Source of the DNA: Heterohyrax brucei
Lineage: Eukaryota; Chordata; Mammalia; Hyracoidea; Procaviidae
NCBI GenBank assembly: GCA_028571685.1
Contig: CM053146.1
Location: 109,219,431 to 109,283,430 of the forward strand
Direction: 5' to 3'
Length of the DNA: 64,000 nucleotides
Shown: positions 1 to 12,244 of the stretch, one piece after another
How positions within the stretch are numbered: the stretch's first letter is position 1
Layout: the number at the start of each line of letters is the position of its first letter
Translations under genes and position numbers: made by a program
The notes under the pieces: generated by a model
Seen by the model: only the letters and a program-made list of their open reading frames with translations
Told to the model about the DNA's origin: nothing
The model's database searches: none

Positions 1-2439
1 AACATAATCTGACAGATACGGGCAGAGAACACTTAGCTCATTTCTAAGTTATATTCTATTTATGCCTTAGTTGTCAAGGAGAATTGATTTACTTATTTTC
101 CTAGGAATTTAATAATCTTCCTGAGTTTCTACAAGTATAATTGTATTTCTGGGAAAGACCTTGACAGCATACTCACATCTTACATCTGCAGTCAAGGGCT
201 AGGGTCCTCACTGAACTAATAAATGATCAGCATTCAAAACAGACCTTCAAGGAGATTCATGGTATATAGCTGCCTCACTATTTCATCATACTTCGTACAT
301 GAACAAATACAGGCTCTTCAGTCATAAGAAACAAATAGCAGAGAATGCTGTATTCGTCTGACTTTTCAGAGTTAGGTGTAATTTGTCTCAAGAAAAAATT
401 CTGAAAATGTGTACAAGCTAGCACAGATTAACTCTCTTTTCAGCTTCTGTCTGCCTACATTGTTTGCATGGGGAAAAGCTTTTGGAAAGGAAGAAGACTG
501 TTGCCCCTCTTCTTCCCCACCTACATGGCTTGAGGACCCCACATTTCCCCATATGGAAGTTTTTTATTATAAAATGACCTTGATGAATGAATTGATATAC
601 AGTAACTAATCAGATTTGTTTGTATTTAAATTCTTTTGTCATCAAATTCATCTGTATTTAAATAGAGCGCCTTACTTGAAATTTTTATGTCTGTTGAGAT
701 CATAAAACTCATTGATTGCTAAAGAACCCTGATTCATTTTGCCAGGGAGCCAGTCGGGTAACTAGAAAGGCTTGTTTAAAATCCATTGAGAGCCAAAAAC
801 AAATGTTACAAGTCCTTTACAAGGCATTTTGAATGCTGCTATTTCCAAGTGGCTCAAAAAAATCCAAGCAGTTTCAATATAATTGAAATTTAATAATAAT
901 GGTTTCAAAATCCTGTGTAAATTTGGATATTTCTTCTTCAGAATTACTCGCTGAAAGCTCATTGTCCAAATTACAAATGGAACTTATGTCAAAATATGAA
1001 AATTAGGGGAATGATTGAACATTGCAGTTGGGAATGCAGTAAGCAACTCATCTCCTTTTTCTGATTAAAAAGAACTTTTTTAAAAATGAAGTTTATTTAA
1101 AAAGCAGAAACTTGGCTATAAATAACAACTATCCTAATAATTGTTAACCATTGGAATCACTATAAAAACATAATGGAAATGACTTTCTGAAGGTCTTCAA
1201 AAGAAAAGTGCTGGGAAACATTAATTCTCTGATCACATTATAGGAAACACCAGCCTACTTATAAGAAGCCTGAATTATAGCTACTTTTAACTGTAGTCTT
1301 ATTTCAAGTACATGCATCTCAAACAAGTCTAAGAGAGGCATTGAGTTGGAACCTTTGAATAGATAGAAGTAATTAGCCTCTCTAAATGTTAGTCAAAGCA
1401 ATATGGCCTTTTGCTTATCTAACAGAGACAGTAGATTCAATAATTGGGACCATACTAATTTAAAATTTGTGATAAAGACAAGCCTGAAGTTTATCTTTGT
1501 TTAGCCAACACACTCCTTGTAGAGAGCCATTAATAAGATAGTATTGGGAATGCTTAAAATTGTTAAATGAATACATTTTAAACATTAACCCTTTTTTAAG
1601 AAGCAACCATTTGTATCAAAACAGTTGAACACACTGATTACCTGGAACTTACCCTTAGAATTGCTTCCAGCCCAGCTGGGTAAGGGAATGAACTTTGTTA
1701 GACTATGTGGAACAGTTGTTGTAGCTGACTGGCAACTAAACATTTCTTTAAAAATGTTTTATAGTGTAACCAGGTTAGGCTTTTCCTCTGAATCGGTGTA
1801 GTTCTAGATATGTATGTGAATGGAATTTGACAGAACCTGGATTAAACTTATCGTTTGATGAACTTCTTTTACTTGAAAATGGAAGCTTTGTAAAGGCCGC
1901 ATTCCATCCCTGTCCACGGTGACTAGAGCAGAACTAACATCATAGAACCTGCCCTCACTAGCACCCTGCAAGTTGAGAACCTAATGAGGACAGGCATACA
2001 AGGAGCAGCCATGGTCCAACAGAAAGCTGTGATTCACCTGGTAATAATATTCAAAATCCCATGTTTGGTCCAGAAGATTATAAGTATTTTCATTCATATA
2101 TCAAACAGAACAGTTTTAATTCTACCTGTGGCAATGAAGCGATCAGAAAATTCTCAAGATACATTTCATTTTCTCGAAGACAATATAGTGATAAAGAAGT
2201 AAGCTGCATGTAGTGGGGGCTTAATCTTTTGATAAAACCAAGATCATGCAGTGAATTAAATGACATCTGGGAACTGGAAAATGAAAAATGAAACTGGCAT
2301 TTTTATTAAAGTAAGATGTATCAAAACAAATGAAAAGACAAAAAAAAAAAAAATGCCACCAAGATGGAAAGATAGAGATGAATTTTGTGTGGCGTTTTAT
2401 TGTATGAATATATTTTGAAGATTCTCTGTCTTTGTCTAG
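1..2439 (+). other. SPATS2L intron, 3' part (upstream of exon 1)
   Basis: This is the end of the intron upstream of 2440-2489. The sequence is AT-rich. I saw no SINE, LINE or other repeat I could name, and no exon that would supply the missing N-terminus; that exon must lie before base 1. Open frames here are short and not coding in character. Confidence 0.6.
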
Positions 2440-2489
2440 GCAGTGCAATTCAAGTTCTGAAAGAATGGAATATGACAGGAAAAAAGAAG
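2440..2489 (+). CDS. SPATS2L: SPATS2L coding exon 1 of the window (50 bp)
   Basis: The exon follows the acceptor tttgtctag and ends before the donor gtaaga. Its first two bases complete a glycine codon begun in the upstream exon (phase 1). It then encodes SAIQVLKEWNMTGKKK and ends in phase 0. In the human protein this lies near residues 50-66, at the end of the N-terminal helical segment that resembles a UBA-like fold. The run KKK joins the basic stretch opened by the next exon. The exon is short but unambiguous because all sixteen residues match the family. Confidence 0.93.
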
Positions 2490-5400
2490 GTAAGATTAAC
2501 ATTGATTGTAAATTATAACATCTTCAACCAAAGCCATCATAGTTGTTACCATTTTAAAAAGACTGCCAATTGCATACCTCTTTCAAGTCTGTTCACGTGA
2601 GTGCCCAGAAAGCTCCTGAATTCATGCCTTTGTTAAATTACCAGCCACTGTTACTATTAATGCCCTTGCTTTCTGTTCAGTATCTGTAACCACCAGGTGT
2701 GCTGAGCAGCTTTGGAGTTGGTTGCTGTTGTCATTGTTTGTGTGCATGTATGTGTTTGAGCAATAAGGGGCCCAGCTGGAGAATTCAAAGGCTTCCTGAC
2801 ATTAACTTGCCTAAACATCTCCTGTAGCACAAAGGAAAAAGCGACAGAATGTTTCAAAGACACTTGAAAAGCTCTAAATATATTTCTCACGTGTTTTTCA
2901 AACTGAAGGAATCTGTCCAAGACTGCCCTAAGGTACTCTTTTGTTGAGTTTTAGGTTAGATCTTTAATAAAAGAAGAAAAAAAGAAAATGCCTTAAAATC
3001 ATAGTGAGTAAGGGGCTTACTGTCCCTTTTTGAGAACACTGGTAGACTGCTCCATATGAAAAAAAGGATTAGAGGTTTCACTCTGCCTTATTTGTGGTAT
3101 TGTCTTTTTTTTTTCTCTCTAGCCACGAGAGCCTTGACTTGCGGGCACTTGTGGAGTGTGCACGCATGCTGGTGTGTTACGCGCTCTATCTGGGCAGTGC
3201 ACACACTTCCTGATCCTGCGAGCGTGCTCTGTAGCTGTCATCAGCATGGCTTGCCTTTTGTCCCTGGTCTGAAGTCTGTTTCATGACTGCTGTAAAACGG
3301 GTGCTTCTCTTTCCCACCCAGTCTGCTGTCACCCAGCAAGGCCATGTGTTGTGGGTATCCAAGGATATGCGATCCCAGTCTGTTCTGTCCCAGGAAGGAA
3401 GATCGTAGGCCTGAGAAACAAATTTTGAACAAACAAGAAAGATGTATTGCTTCTGTAACACCCTGAGATTACTGGAATTGCCAGAATCATCCTTTCCCCT
3501 TCTTTTCTCCTCCTAGTTTCTTGTAGAATAATGAGAATTATGAGGTTTTTTTAACCTTTTTATTTCACCATCTTTGACAATCTCTGTCTGTCTTTAATCA
3601 TAGCTTCCCAGGCTTCACTGGGAGATGAAGATGATTTGCAAGTGATTGAAAGGCAGTATTTACACTTACATGGAAACATTTCAGATGTGCGGTTTGGATA
3701 TTACATTTCTGTGATGTGAAAAAAGAGCAGAAAGCAGCTGCAGACTCAACCTATTGCTCAGTGTCTTGCTCAGAGGTTCCCTAGGAAACCTGTCTTCTCA
3801 GCCTGGTAGGCACAGGGCTTGGAGACCAGACACCAGGAAGGGCACTGTGGGAGTGAAGGCTGCTGGCCCTTTCCCTCTCTATTAAATGTACATCCATCAC
3901 CCAGAGCAGCACTTAACTTAAAGCCTGTAATTTGAAAGGAAAAGAAAAGGAGTGGGAGGAGAATTAGGAAAATAGTTGCTTTTTATTTCTTTTCAAAATG
4001 TGTTGAAAGGATAAAGCCAGGGCTGACGTTTAACTGGTACTGACACATTGAGCAGGAGCTGTGCTGTGTCCTAACAGCTCAGGTAAATTTATCTGTTCTG
4101 ATGGGTTGAGGCCTGTACCATACAGATTGTCAAACATACTGACCATTACCCAGGAACAAAATCAAGCAAAGCATGCAACAGAGTTAGAAACAATGTCTTC
4201 TTAATTTCTGTTATGATATAATCACCATCAGGTCTATTTGGAGAGATACACTAAAACTCTGCCACATTATAGTAAGTAGGGTTTAAAACTGTAGTTGTCT
4301 GAAATGCAGGATTGTGTTACTGCCAGAAAAATGAAAGGAAGTCCTCTGAAGTCTAGGAGACGAGCCGCATAACCCGAATCCATGGGTCCCAGACCAGTTG
4401 GGCACTGCATGGTTCTCTGCTTCCATTTAAGTATTGATGTGGATGATTATGGGCTCTTTGGTGGCCTGGGACTCTCTGGGCAGTGACAGCAATTCCAGTA
4501 ATCTCCTGGTTAGTTAGTGCCATTTGATAGATCCAGTGTGGACTTTGGGAACCTGCCTTCTAATTTCTCATTTTGCAAGAAGGAATTGCCGGTCTTTTCC
4601 CCGCCAGACCTTCCCTTTTTCTGTTCCTTCAGGGGTAGTAGGAACCTTGGGGTCCTCCCCAACTCCTAGCTCATCTGTGAGAAACCAGAGCCAGTCTCCA
4701 ATGGTCAGTTAGCATAATGTTTTACTGTATGAAGGTAAGTCAAAAAGTGTTGCTCCTAGGGTTCTAGTTCATATGTGCACAGGTTTATTCCAAACCGAAT
4801 GTGTTTAAACATGTCTCTGCAATCAGTGGATGCCTGCAGACAAATTCCCTCAGTAATTCACTTCTCTTACTCTCATTAGGGTGCCTTCAAAAAAAGGTTA
4901 TGTTTTGTGTTATGGAATAAACAATTTTTGAGGTCAGAAGTGATACCAAAGTTTTAACAAAGCTCAAGTTGATGCCTTCCGAAATCATTGAATGTGCAAC
5001 AGTTTTATGAGAATGCTCTCCCCCATAAAACAACAGTTTTTAGGTTTTTAGACGGATCCAACACTTTAAGGAAGGTTGGAAAGACTTCAAAGATGAGCCA
5101 AAAGAACAAAGACTGCTCAGAAAGTTATGGTGACTGGTTTTGGGATCTCAAAGGGTTAATCTTGGTAGATTTTCTTGAAGGGCACAAGACAATCACGGGA
5201 GCTTATTATAAAGAAGTTTTAAGAAAATTGAAAACTGTGTTGGTGAGAAAAAGCCAAGGAAAGGTACACTGAGAAAGTTTTTCCAGTCAGGAAAATGCAC
5301 AGCAAGGGCTGCCCTGTGAGAATTTCATCGGAAAACTTGACCTCATCCACCCTGCAGCCCTGATCTTACTCCTTCAGAGAACATTTTAAAGTGCAGAAAT

Positions 5401-5872
5401 CTTCAGGGAAAGATGAGTGAGATGGGAGTACTGCCTTCAGAAGTATATAGACCTAAATTGGAGATACATTGAGAAATAGTAGCTTCACATTTTGATGCTT
5501 TTGTTTAGGAAAGATTTCTGTGATTTTGTAGCAGTAATTTTTGACTTACCTTCTTATTACCATTCACAGGTGAGGAGCCTCAGTTTGCGTCTCAGCTATT
5601 TAAACCATTCTTTGCCAGTTTTTCTTTTCAAGAGAGCCTTTTTGTTTACCATGTTTATGTTATTAAATGTTAATACAACTTAATGTCGAAAGGAGATGTT
5701 TAATTTATGCAGTTCTGGTGATTAATAACAATACAGATGTTTTCACTCCTTTTATTAAAACAGCCAGAAAACAGAAAGAGATAACAGAGCTTATGTTGAT
5801 CTCCTTGTTTCACCTTTTATTTAAAGAATCTGAGCTGAATAACAGTATCTTCTCCTTTGTGTCTCCTTCTAG
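2490..5872 (+). other. SPATS2L intron between exons 1 and 2 (3383 bp)
   Basis: It contains the mariner relic at 4730-5554. I recognise nothing in 2490-4729 or in 5557-5840. Confidence 0.8.
4730..5554 (+). mobile_element. Mariner/Tc1-type DNA transposon relic with TIRs and TA flanks
   Basis: The ends are inverted repeats: the left end reads gaaggtaagtcaaaaa from 4731, and the right end at 5538-5553 is its exact reverse complement, with weaker pairing for about ten more bases. TA dinucleotides flank it at 4728-4729 and 5555-5556, the target site expected for this superfamily. Inside, the frame at 4988-5272 encodes mariner-like transposase sequence, including DFLEGHKTITGAYYKEVL. After a frameshift, 5341-5382 encodes the conserved PHPPCSPDLTPSEN block. 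At 825 bp it is shorter than a full mariner (about 1.3 kb), so it has internal deletions and no intact transposase. Confidence 0.88.
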
Positions 5873-6119
5873 AACAATAAAAGAAAAAGAAGCAAATCTA
5901 AGCAGCATCAAGCTAACAAAGAGGCTAAAGACAAGGCAGAGAGGCCGGAAGCAGGGCCCCTGCCACCAGCCATGCCACAGGTACAAAACGGCCACACGCA
6001 TGGCTGTGAGAAGGACAGCTCGTCGACCGACTCAGCCAGTGAGAAACCCATTGTTCTTCCGCGTGAGAAAAAGATCTCAATACTCGAGGACCCTTCAAAG
6101 GCACTTCGTGGGGCTGCAG
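5873..6119 (+). CDS. SPATS2L: SPATS2L coding exon 2 of the window (247 bp), basic and serine-rich
   Basis: The acceptor is ctccttctag and the donor is gtcagt. The exon enters in phase 0 and leaves in phase 1, giving 82 codons plus one base. It starts with NNKRKRSKSKQHQ, a basic cluster of the kind used for nuclear or nucleolar targeting. A proline-rich spacer follows, then CEKDSSSTDSASEKP, the serine cluster behind the family name, and then REKKISILEDPSKALRGAA. Compared with the remembered human protein the proline-rich spacer is the most changed part, while the two ends are conserved. Reading in the other forward frame gives a longer uninterrupted stretch across the exon, but it has no family similarity and is a shadow. 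Confidence 0.93.
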
Positions 6120-6365
6120 GTCAGTCATTCCTAAGTGAACTTGCTTAGGGAGCTGGGCAAGAGAAGGGTGCCGAGGAAGCCCACTCTGTGGCAGCCACTG
6201 CTGCTGTGGGCAGTGTTGGCAGGGACGGTGGCTCTTCAGGGTGCCGCGCGGATTCCGACAGTCAGGCCGGGACACGCTGAGGGGCGGTGAGGCCAAAGAG
6301 TAAGTGCTGGATCCCTGTCTGTACTAGCCCTGAGGATTTCCCTCTAAAAATACTTGTAGTCTGTA

Positions 6366-6565
6366 TCAAGGATCCCTGATGGTCCGACAGTGATGCGCTC
6401 AGCTGCTAACCAAAGAGTTGGTGATTCGAACTCACCGTGCAGCTCCTCAGGAGAAGAATCTGGTGATCTGCTCCCGTTAACATTACGGCTTAGAAGACCC
6501 CATGAGGCAGTTCCTCTCTGTCCCATGGGGTTGTTCTGAGTCAAAACTGATTCTGTGGTACCTGA
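6366..6565 (+). repeat. AfroSINE, forward, long variant
   Basis: The tRNA-derived head carries cagctgctaaccaaag and an RNA polymerase III B-box-like gattcgaactcacc. The body has the extra segment ending ctggtgatctgctcccgtta, and the tail is the RTE-like gagtcaaaactgattctgtgg. The extra segment marks a longer subfamily, also seen at 22420 and 41480. Confidence 0.85.
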
Positions 6566-6710
6566 CTGCGACCACAGTGTGTATTAGGATCGATAGGAAA
6601 ATGGAAATTCTTCTTTAGAGAAATGATAGCCAGCTTTACTGGAATTTGCCTGGGTAAGGATGGAGAATAGTTGACAAAAGGATACGTTGTGCAGTGGTTT
6701 CCTTTTCCAA

Positions 6711-6738
6711 GCCCAGCCCAGTGCCGTCGAGTCAGAGA
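6711..6738 (-). repeat. AfroSINE tail fragment, reverse
   Basis: Only the 3' tail is present (agtgccgtcgagtcagag), as a reverse-strand scrap. Confidence 0.55.
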
Positions 6739-7225
6739 CAAAATTATTTTAACTCCTGATGTTTTGTATTATGTGACAGAACATAATCTCCCATGGTGTT
6801 AGGATTGGGAATGTTAATTGTTTGGGCTGTCGGTGTACACGGATTAATCTACAGCAGGCGGCTTCTTCCTCAGCTGTATTGCTGTGGGTACAGCACTCAT
6901 GTCTAGCATTACATTTCTCCTTTCTGTAGAATAAGGTAACTGTGCCGGAGTCCACTGGCTCAGTGGTTCTCAGCAGCGTCTATGCCAGTGCCCCATTTTT
7001 GTAACAGTTCCTAAAAGGAGACCTGCAGGTGATATAACCTGGGTAGAAACAGATTTTCAGTAAAATAAAAATATGGGTGTTCAGGAACAACTCAAATAGA
7101 AGACCCAATAAAGTGGCAACATGTTCATATCCACGCAGAGGAATCACTTTGCAGTTGGAAGTCAGACAGCAGTCAACGGGATATTGTGCCTTTATATTAG
7201 AGATTTGAAGAGCCCAATAAGTGTG

Positions 7226-7249
7226 TTTATATGTGTGTGTGTGTGGAAT
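7226..7249. repeat. Short (TG)n microsatellite
   Basis: A short run of TG dinucleotides with one interruption, directly before a forward SINE. Confidence 0.7.
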
Positions 7250-7398
7250 CAGAGCCCTAGTGGCACACTGGTTAAGAGTTTGGTGCTGACCAAAACATTG
7301 GCAGTTTAAATCCACCAGTCAGTCCTTGGAAACTCCGTGGGGCAGTTCTGCTGCTGTGAGGCAGAATTGACTGGACAGCAGCAGTTTTTGGTTTATGC
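7245..7398 (+). repeat. AfroSINE, forward
   Basis: The head is ccctagtggcacactggtta, then a degenerate B box, the body ccttggaaactccgtggggc, and a tail that has lost part of the gagtcggaatcgactc motif. Confidence 0.85.
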
Positions 7399-7547
7399 AT
7401 GGAATTATTATGAATAGGACCAGTACAAATGCACGCTGTCGGGGATGTTGATTGTCAGCTCGCATACCATGACTACTGCTGTGGTGAATGGGATGACTTT
7501 CTAAACAGTGGGAAACTCTTGGGGGAAGTTCTAAATGTACCAAACCA

Positions 7548-7727
7548 AAAATGCTGCCGTTCAGTCAGTTGCTACTCATGAAGCCTCTATAGGATTTCTG
7601 AGGGTATGTATCTCTACAGAAGCAGACTGTCATGTCTTTCTCCAGTGGAATTGCTCATGGTTCTGAACTACTGTCTTTTCGGTTAGCCGTCATTCCATTT
7701 AACCACTGCACCACGAGGGGTCCTTCA
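7548..7727 (-). repeat. AfroSINE, reverse, long variant
   Basis: The reverse-complement tail comes first (gccgttcagtcagttgctac), then gaagcagactgtcatgtctt, and the tRNA-like head reads aaccactgcaccacgagg. It is followed within about ten bases by a second reverse copy. Confidence 0.85.
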
Positions 7728-7736
7728 CCATAGTTA

Positions 7737-7905
7737 CAAACCAACCAAACGTAGTGCCGCTGAGTCGGTTCCTACTCATAACAACCCTATAGGACAGAGT
7801 AGAGTTGCCTGATAGAGTTTCCGAGGAGCACCTGGTGGATTCAAACTGCCTACCTTTTAGTTAGTAGCCATAGCACATACCCACTATGCAGCCAGGGTTT
7901 CCTCA
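7737..7905 (-). repeat. AfroSINE, reverse
   Basis: It is well preserved: gccgctgagtcggttcctac, aggacagagtagagttgcc and the head ending ccagggtttcc. Confidence 0.88.
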
Positions 7906-7945
7906 CCGTAATTAGTCATCTCTTAATAGTCATAGTAAGGTGTAG

Positions 7946-8175
7946 CTGTTATTGTTAGGTGCTGCTGAGTCCGTACCAACTCACCGTGACCCTGTGTAGA
8001 GCAAAATGCAACACCACCCGGCCCTGCACAGGGCCCACAGTTACTGTTATGCTTGAACATATGGTTGCAGCTACTCTGTCAGTGTGTCTTGTTGAGGGTT
8101 TTCCTCTTTTTTTGCTGACCCTCTATTTTACCAGGCATGATGTCTTTTTCCAGAGATTGATCCCTCTTGATCGAT
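7946..8175 (-). mobile_element. RTE-clade LINE, 3' end fragment, reverse
   Basis: It opens with gttaggtgctgctgagtccg, the tail shared with AfroSINE. It continues into LINE-only sequence that also occurs in the copies at 31025 and 57666, such as tttgctgaccctctatttta and ccaggcatgatgtctttttc. Only the last part of the reverse transcriptase frame and the 3' UTR are present. Confidence 0.8.
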
Positions 8176-10007
8176 ATATATTCCAGTGCAGTAAAACTGC
8201 AAACAGTAGTCCATGTTTATATGTAAAGATTTAGGCTCACTGAATTTTAGTTTTTAAAATAATCCTTTGAGTATCCAGGTACTTCTTTGTTGTGTAGACA
8301 GTCTTGTGATTGTAAGTTATCTGACCCAGCACACACACAATAATCGTTTTGATAAACTTAAGCAATGCTGCCTCAGTTTTTCAGACTACCTCTTAAGATG
8401 TGGTAGATGTGTAAGTGGGAACCACTGTACCAGAGGATTGTCACTGTTCTCCCTCTAGTTATCTTGACTTGACTGGATCAGGGATTTCTTTTTTTTTTAA
8501 ACTCTTCTCACATTCAAAGCACCATGCTAGATGCCACAGTAGATACAGAGACGAATAAGAAATAGTCCAGGCCCTGAAGAAATCACATCGTGTTACCACT
8601 GAGGAGAGGGCTATGGGTACACTGATAAATTTAGGGTTTACAGAAAGGAAGTGACATGTTTGCCTGGTTGATCTAGGAAGGTTTTATGGAAGAGTGGACT
8701 TAAAGGTGAAGAAGAATCAGAGGATAGAAATAGGAAGAACTTTACGGAACACAGCTTATGTCTCATACCCATGCAGTATAGGAGGCAGTGCCATCCTCTG
8801 AAGAACCAAAGATGAATAGACACAGCACCTGCTCAGAAAGAGTTCAGCTTAGCAGAGGAGACGGCGGTGCAAACACAAAATCACATGACACCTGCCAAGT
8901 CCAGGGTGCAGTGAGCATTAAATGACTGACCTGCTGTGGGACGCATGAGCAGGTTCTGCCATTACTGACAAAGCACTCGTTTTCTTCCGTAAACACGGTC
9001 CCTGACAGCTGCGTTAGTAGTGAGTGCCGTTAATTCACATTAACCCTTACTGCGTGACAGCCTCTTAGAACCAACCAAATGGTGACAATGACAACAATAA
9101 CCTGTCTCCATTTGGAAGCTGAATTCTCCAGGACTTTTTTTAATTCAATTTGTGTTATATGCCTAGAGTTTTGGCAATGTTTTTGACTTATAGCCAGGGC
9201 AGGAGAAAGAAATTAAATAATCAAGTGGCAGATTCCCAGCTTTACTTGTTATTGCTTTCACATGAATGACTTGCAAAATCTGATTACTCAAGTTGTTGTT
9301 GTGATATCAGCCATAGACCAAAAGCCTAAACTACTGTATTTATTCATTTATTTATAATTTATATTTTCCCCCTAAAACAGTGTCAGTAACCCTATCAAGC
9401 ATGTGACGTTAGCACAAATGCTGTAGAGAAGTGCTTCGCTTTACAGTAGATAGCTGTCTTGAATGGTGAGTGCCCGTCAGGGGAGTTCTCTGTACAACTT
9501 CTGTAAAGGCTAACACAGAACTTTTTTTGCAGCATCCTTATTCTCCAAATCCTGCCTTCTCTGTGAGTTTAGCCTGAAGGCGTTGAGTGTACCAGTAGTG
9601 CTTGTTGATGTTACTGGTTCAGTACAGCTCTCTGTGCTTCCTGTAAATTTTTCTGTTAAAGAATAAATGATGGTAACAGAAGGCTGTTGGATGTGTTTTG
9701 CCAAAGGAAATGAATCCCCTGGTTGACCATTAACTTCATCAAGAACTCCCTTATTATGATCATTAATTTTAAAATGAAACTGTAACCACTAACAACGAAA
9801 TTAGGGTTTTTCTTCCCAAAGACAATAAAGATTTATCAAGAAGTTGATTTCAAAACTGTCAAATGTCTTTAAAATTTCTGTATGATCTGTTGAAAATCTT
9901 GAGAACTCTATTAGCTATATCGCAGAGAATTGTAAGACTTAGACATCCTGCACCTCATTTTGAGTAGAAGAATATTGGCACTAGAAGGGATGGGAGTGGC
10001 CCATCAG

Positions 10008-10110
10008 CCTGTCCTTGTATTTTATAGCTCAAGAAACCAAGAAAGTCATATCTTTTTAGTGACAGAGCTTCAAAGATAGCCCACATGCCTAGAGTAACTC
10101 TCTTTAGTTT
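10008..10110 (-). repeat. Possible MIR, reverse, strongly decayed
   Basis: Remnants such as tttatagctcaagaaaccaa resemble the reverse complement of the MIR 3' half, but identity is low. Confidence 0.3.
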
Positions 10111-10904
10111 AGAAAAGCCTGACTCAGATCCATGTAATTTCATGCATACATTTGGGAGTTTCTGCTGAAAACATAGGCTCTTTAACTTCTAAAAAATGTA
10201 TGATTGAAAAATTAGGAAAAAGTGATAATAGCAAAGCAATATAATGATATTCTGTACTGGAATGGTTTTGCAGTATGAGCCTGAAGGAAATCTCTGGTCT
10301 GCCAGCAGTGGAGCATTTATCAAGTTCCCCAGTAATGAAACTGGCTCAGGAAAGCCTGTTCTGAATGCCCAGCTGGGCAGCAGGCTGTGAACATGTGCCG
10401 CACATGTTTTATCTTTTCATAACACCTTGACATTCAGGATCTCTCTTTTTAAAAAAAGTCTTAAACAGAATCATTTTCTGGCAGGGGAAGAGCTAGCTTT
10501 AAGATGTATGCAGGTGGTTCAGGGGTGTTAGTGTGACTTCCTATATGAAAAATAACTACCAAAGGCATCACTGTTCATGCTGTAAATATAGCACTGTCAA
10601 GTGGGACAAGACTGTGTGTCAACGTGGAGCTTAGAAGTTTGGGAGTTGGGTTTAAACTTAGTACAGAACTACTTCTTTAAGCCTTGGAGTGGATTTTCCT
10701 ATATTTCAGTGTTTTTAATATCCGTTCACATTAAATCCTGTACATAATCTGATCAAGATCATCCTGCATCCAAACATAAAGTTAGCCAAGGAGTAGATCA
10801 AGATTTTTTTTTACTAGAAGTAATGCTAAGGATAATATGTATTGTCCATCTAAATGTCTGGTGCACAAGATGACCTTTCAGGGTCAGTTTTCCCAGTTGT
10901 TTTT

Positions 10905-11035
10905 CCTGCTTTGCTAACCCAAAGGTTGGCAGTCCAGATCCACCAGTCGCTTCCTGGAAACTCAATGGAACAGTTGTACTTGGCTCTGTAAGGTCACCGT
11001 GAGCTGGCACCAACGCGACGGTACTGGGTTGGTTT
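10905..11035 (+). repeat. AfroSINE, forward
   Basis: It starts inside the head (gctaacccaaaggttggcag) and runs to ggtactgggttggttt. It is 5' truncated. Confidence 0.8.
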
Positions 11036-11124
11036 GGTCTGTGTGCCGCTCATGCACATCCAGCCCCCGCCCCCTGTCGGTGAAGACTTGTATGTCGCTG
11101 GGACGCTCAGTAGGTTTCAGTGGA

Positions 11125-11262
11125 GATTCCAGACTAAGACAAACTAGCAACAAAGGCCTGTCGGTCTACTTCTGAAAATCAGCCGAAGAAAACCCTGTGT
11201 GTGGATCGCAGCGATCCCATCCACAGTCAGTCACGCGGCAGGATTGGGCAGCGTTTCAGTCC
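11125..11262 (+). repeat. AfroSINE-related repeat, diverged variant
   Basis: It contains aaaggcctgtcggtctactt, tctgaaaatcagccgaagaa and a later gattgggcagcgtttcagtc. The same block order recurs at 20755-20900, so it is a dispersed family. Its link to AfroSINE rests on the gcctgg-tctact-aatcagcc-aaccct block also found in the long variants. Confidence 0.55.
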
Positions 11263-12037
11263 ACTGTGCACAGGGTCCCCATGAGGTGCTATGTTTTGCT
11301 GAAGCGTGTGGGTGCGTATCTCCCTGTAAGCAAGGGAAGGACTTCAGAGTCGTCTGTTCCCGTTTCTTCCTCTAGGCAGAGTTCTCAGTGGACAGGAAAG
11401 GCGCAGAATGGCTGACCCCAGCATCTTGGCTGAGCTAAACTTGGGGTGGGGGTCTCCCTTGTCTTTGGGTCCTCTTGCTGGCCCCAGCGTGTCTGCTTTA
11501 CATTCTTTCGTCTTGTGAAGGGTCCTGGGAAACCAGATCTTCTCTTGCCTGTTATTTTCTCAAACAGAAGGTGCCAAACCCGACTTCACAGTGTGCCTTT
11601 TATCACAGAACAGGACCAGCCCTGTCATTTTACCTTTGCAGTGCAAATTTTATGTTCCAGCGTGATGCTGGCACAGGACTGCCTTCTCCTTCTCAAATTA
11701 AAGTGCACCAAATGTGAAAGAAAGGGTCTTGTTATTTTAGAATGTCGGCTGCTTGTCCCTCATTTGTGCTTCCTGTACAAAAAAAAAAAATCCACTGGAC
11801 TTTTCCACAGTATTTTTATGCTGTGAGTTTCCCTACAGGGTTTCCAAGGAGTTTTTTTTGGGCTGCTGTTGGTCCTAGCTTCAAGATTATCTCCCCAGCT
11901 TCTCTAAGCCTTCTATTGGACCAAAGGATTAAAAAAGATCAGCAAGAAGAAAGCAGCTAGCTTAGAACTTTAATAATAAAGCCAAATGTGTACATTCCAG
12001 GATTTCTGTCATCCCAGCTCCCAAAAGGAAGCAATAA

Positions 12038-12168
12038 ATATAATACAGTAGCTAAACACACAGGCTTTCCATTAGACATGTCTGGATTAAAATCTTGGCC
12101 TCCTCATTTAGCAGCTGTGTGGTCTGGACAAATTAGCCTCATGTGTCGGAGTTTCCGCATCTGCAAGT
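12038..12168 (+). repeat. MIR SINE, forward
   Basis: The core is present: ggctttccattagacatgtc, tggattaaaatcttggc, tttagcagctgtgtggtctg and the 3' part gtttccgcatctgcaagta. Confidence 0.8.
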
Positions 12169-12244
12169 AGAAAATAGAACTTGAGCTTTTCAAGGCTGTG
12201 AAACAGTAAAAGGGATGCAAAAAGCAAGTAGCACAGCATCAGGT

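Noticed and set aside
5667..6134. 155-codon open frame over exon 2
   Set aside because: It uses another frame than SPATS2L and has no family similarity; it is a shadow of the exon.
7245..7398. tRNA gene in the SINE heads
   Set aside because: Only tRNA-derived SINE heads with degraded boxes; none folds as an intact tRNA in my reading.
10388..10410. Short palindrome aacatgtg-ccg-cacatgtt
   Set aside because: Eight-base arms are expected by chance in 64 kb.
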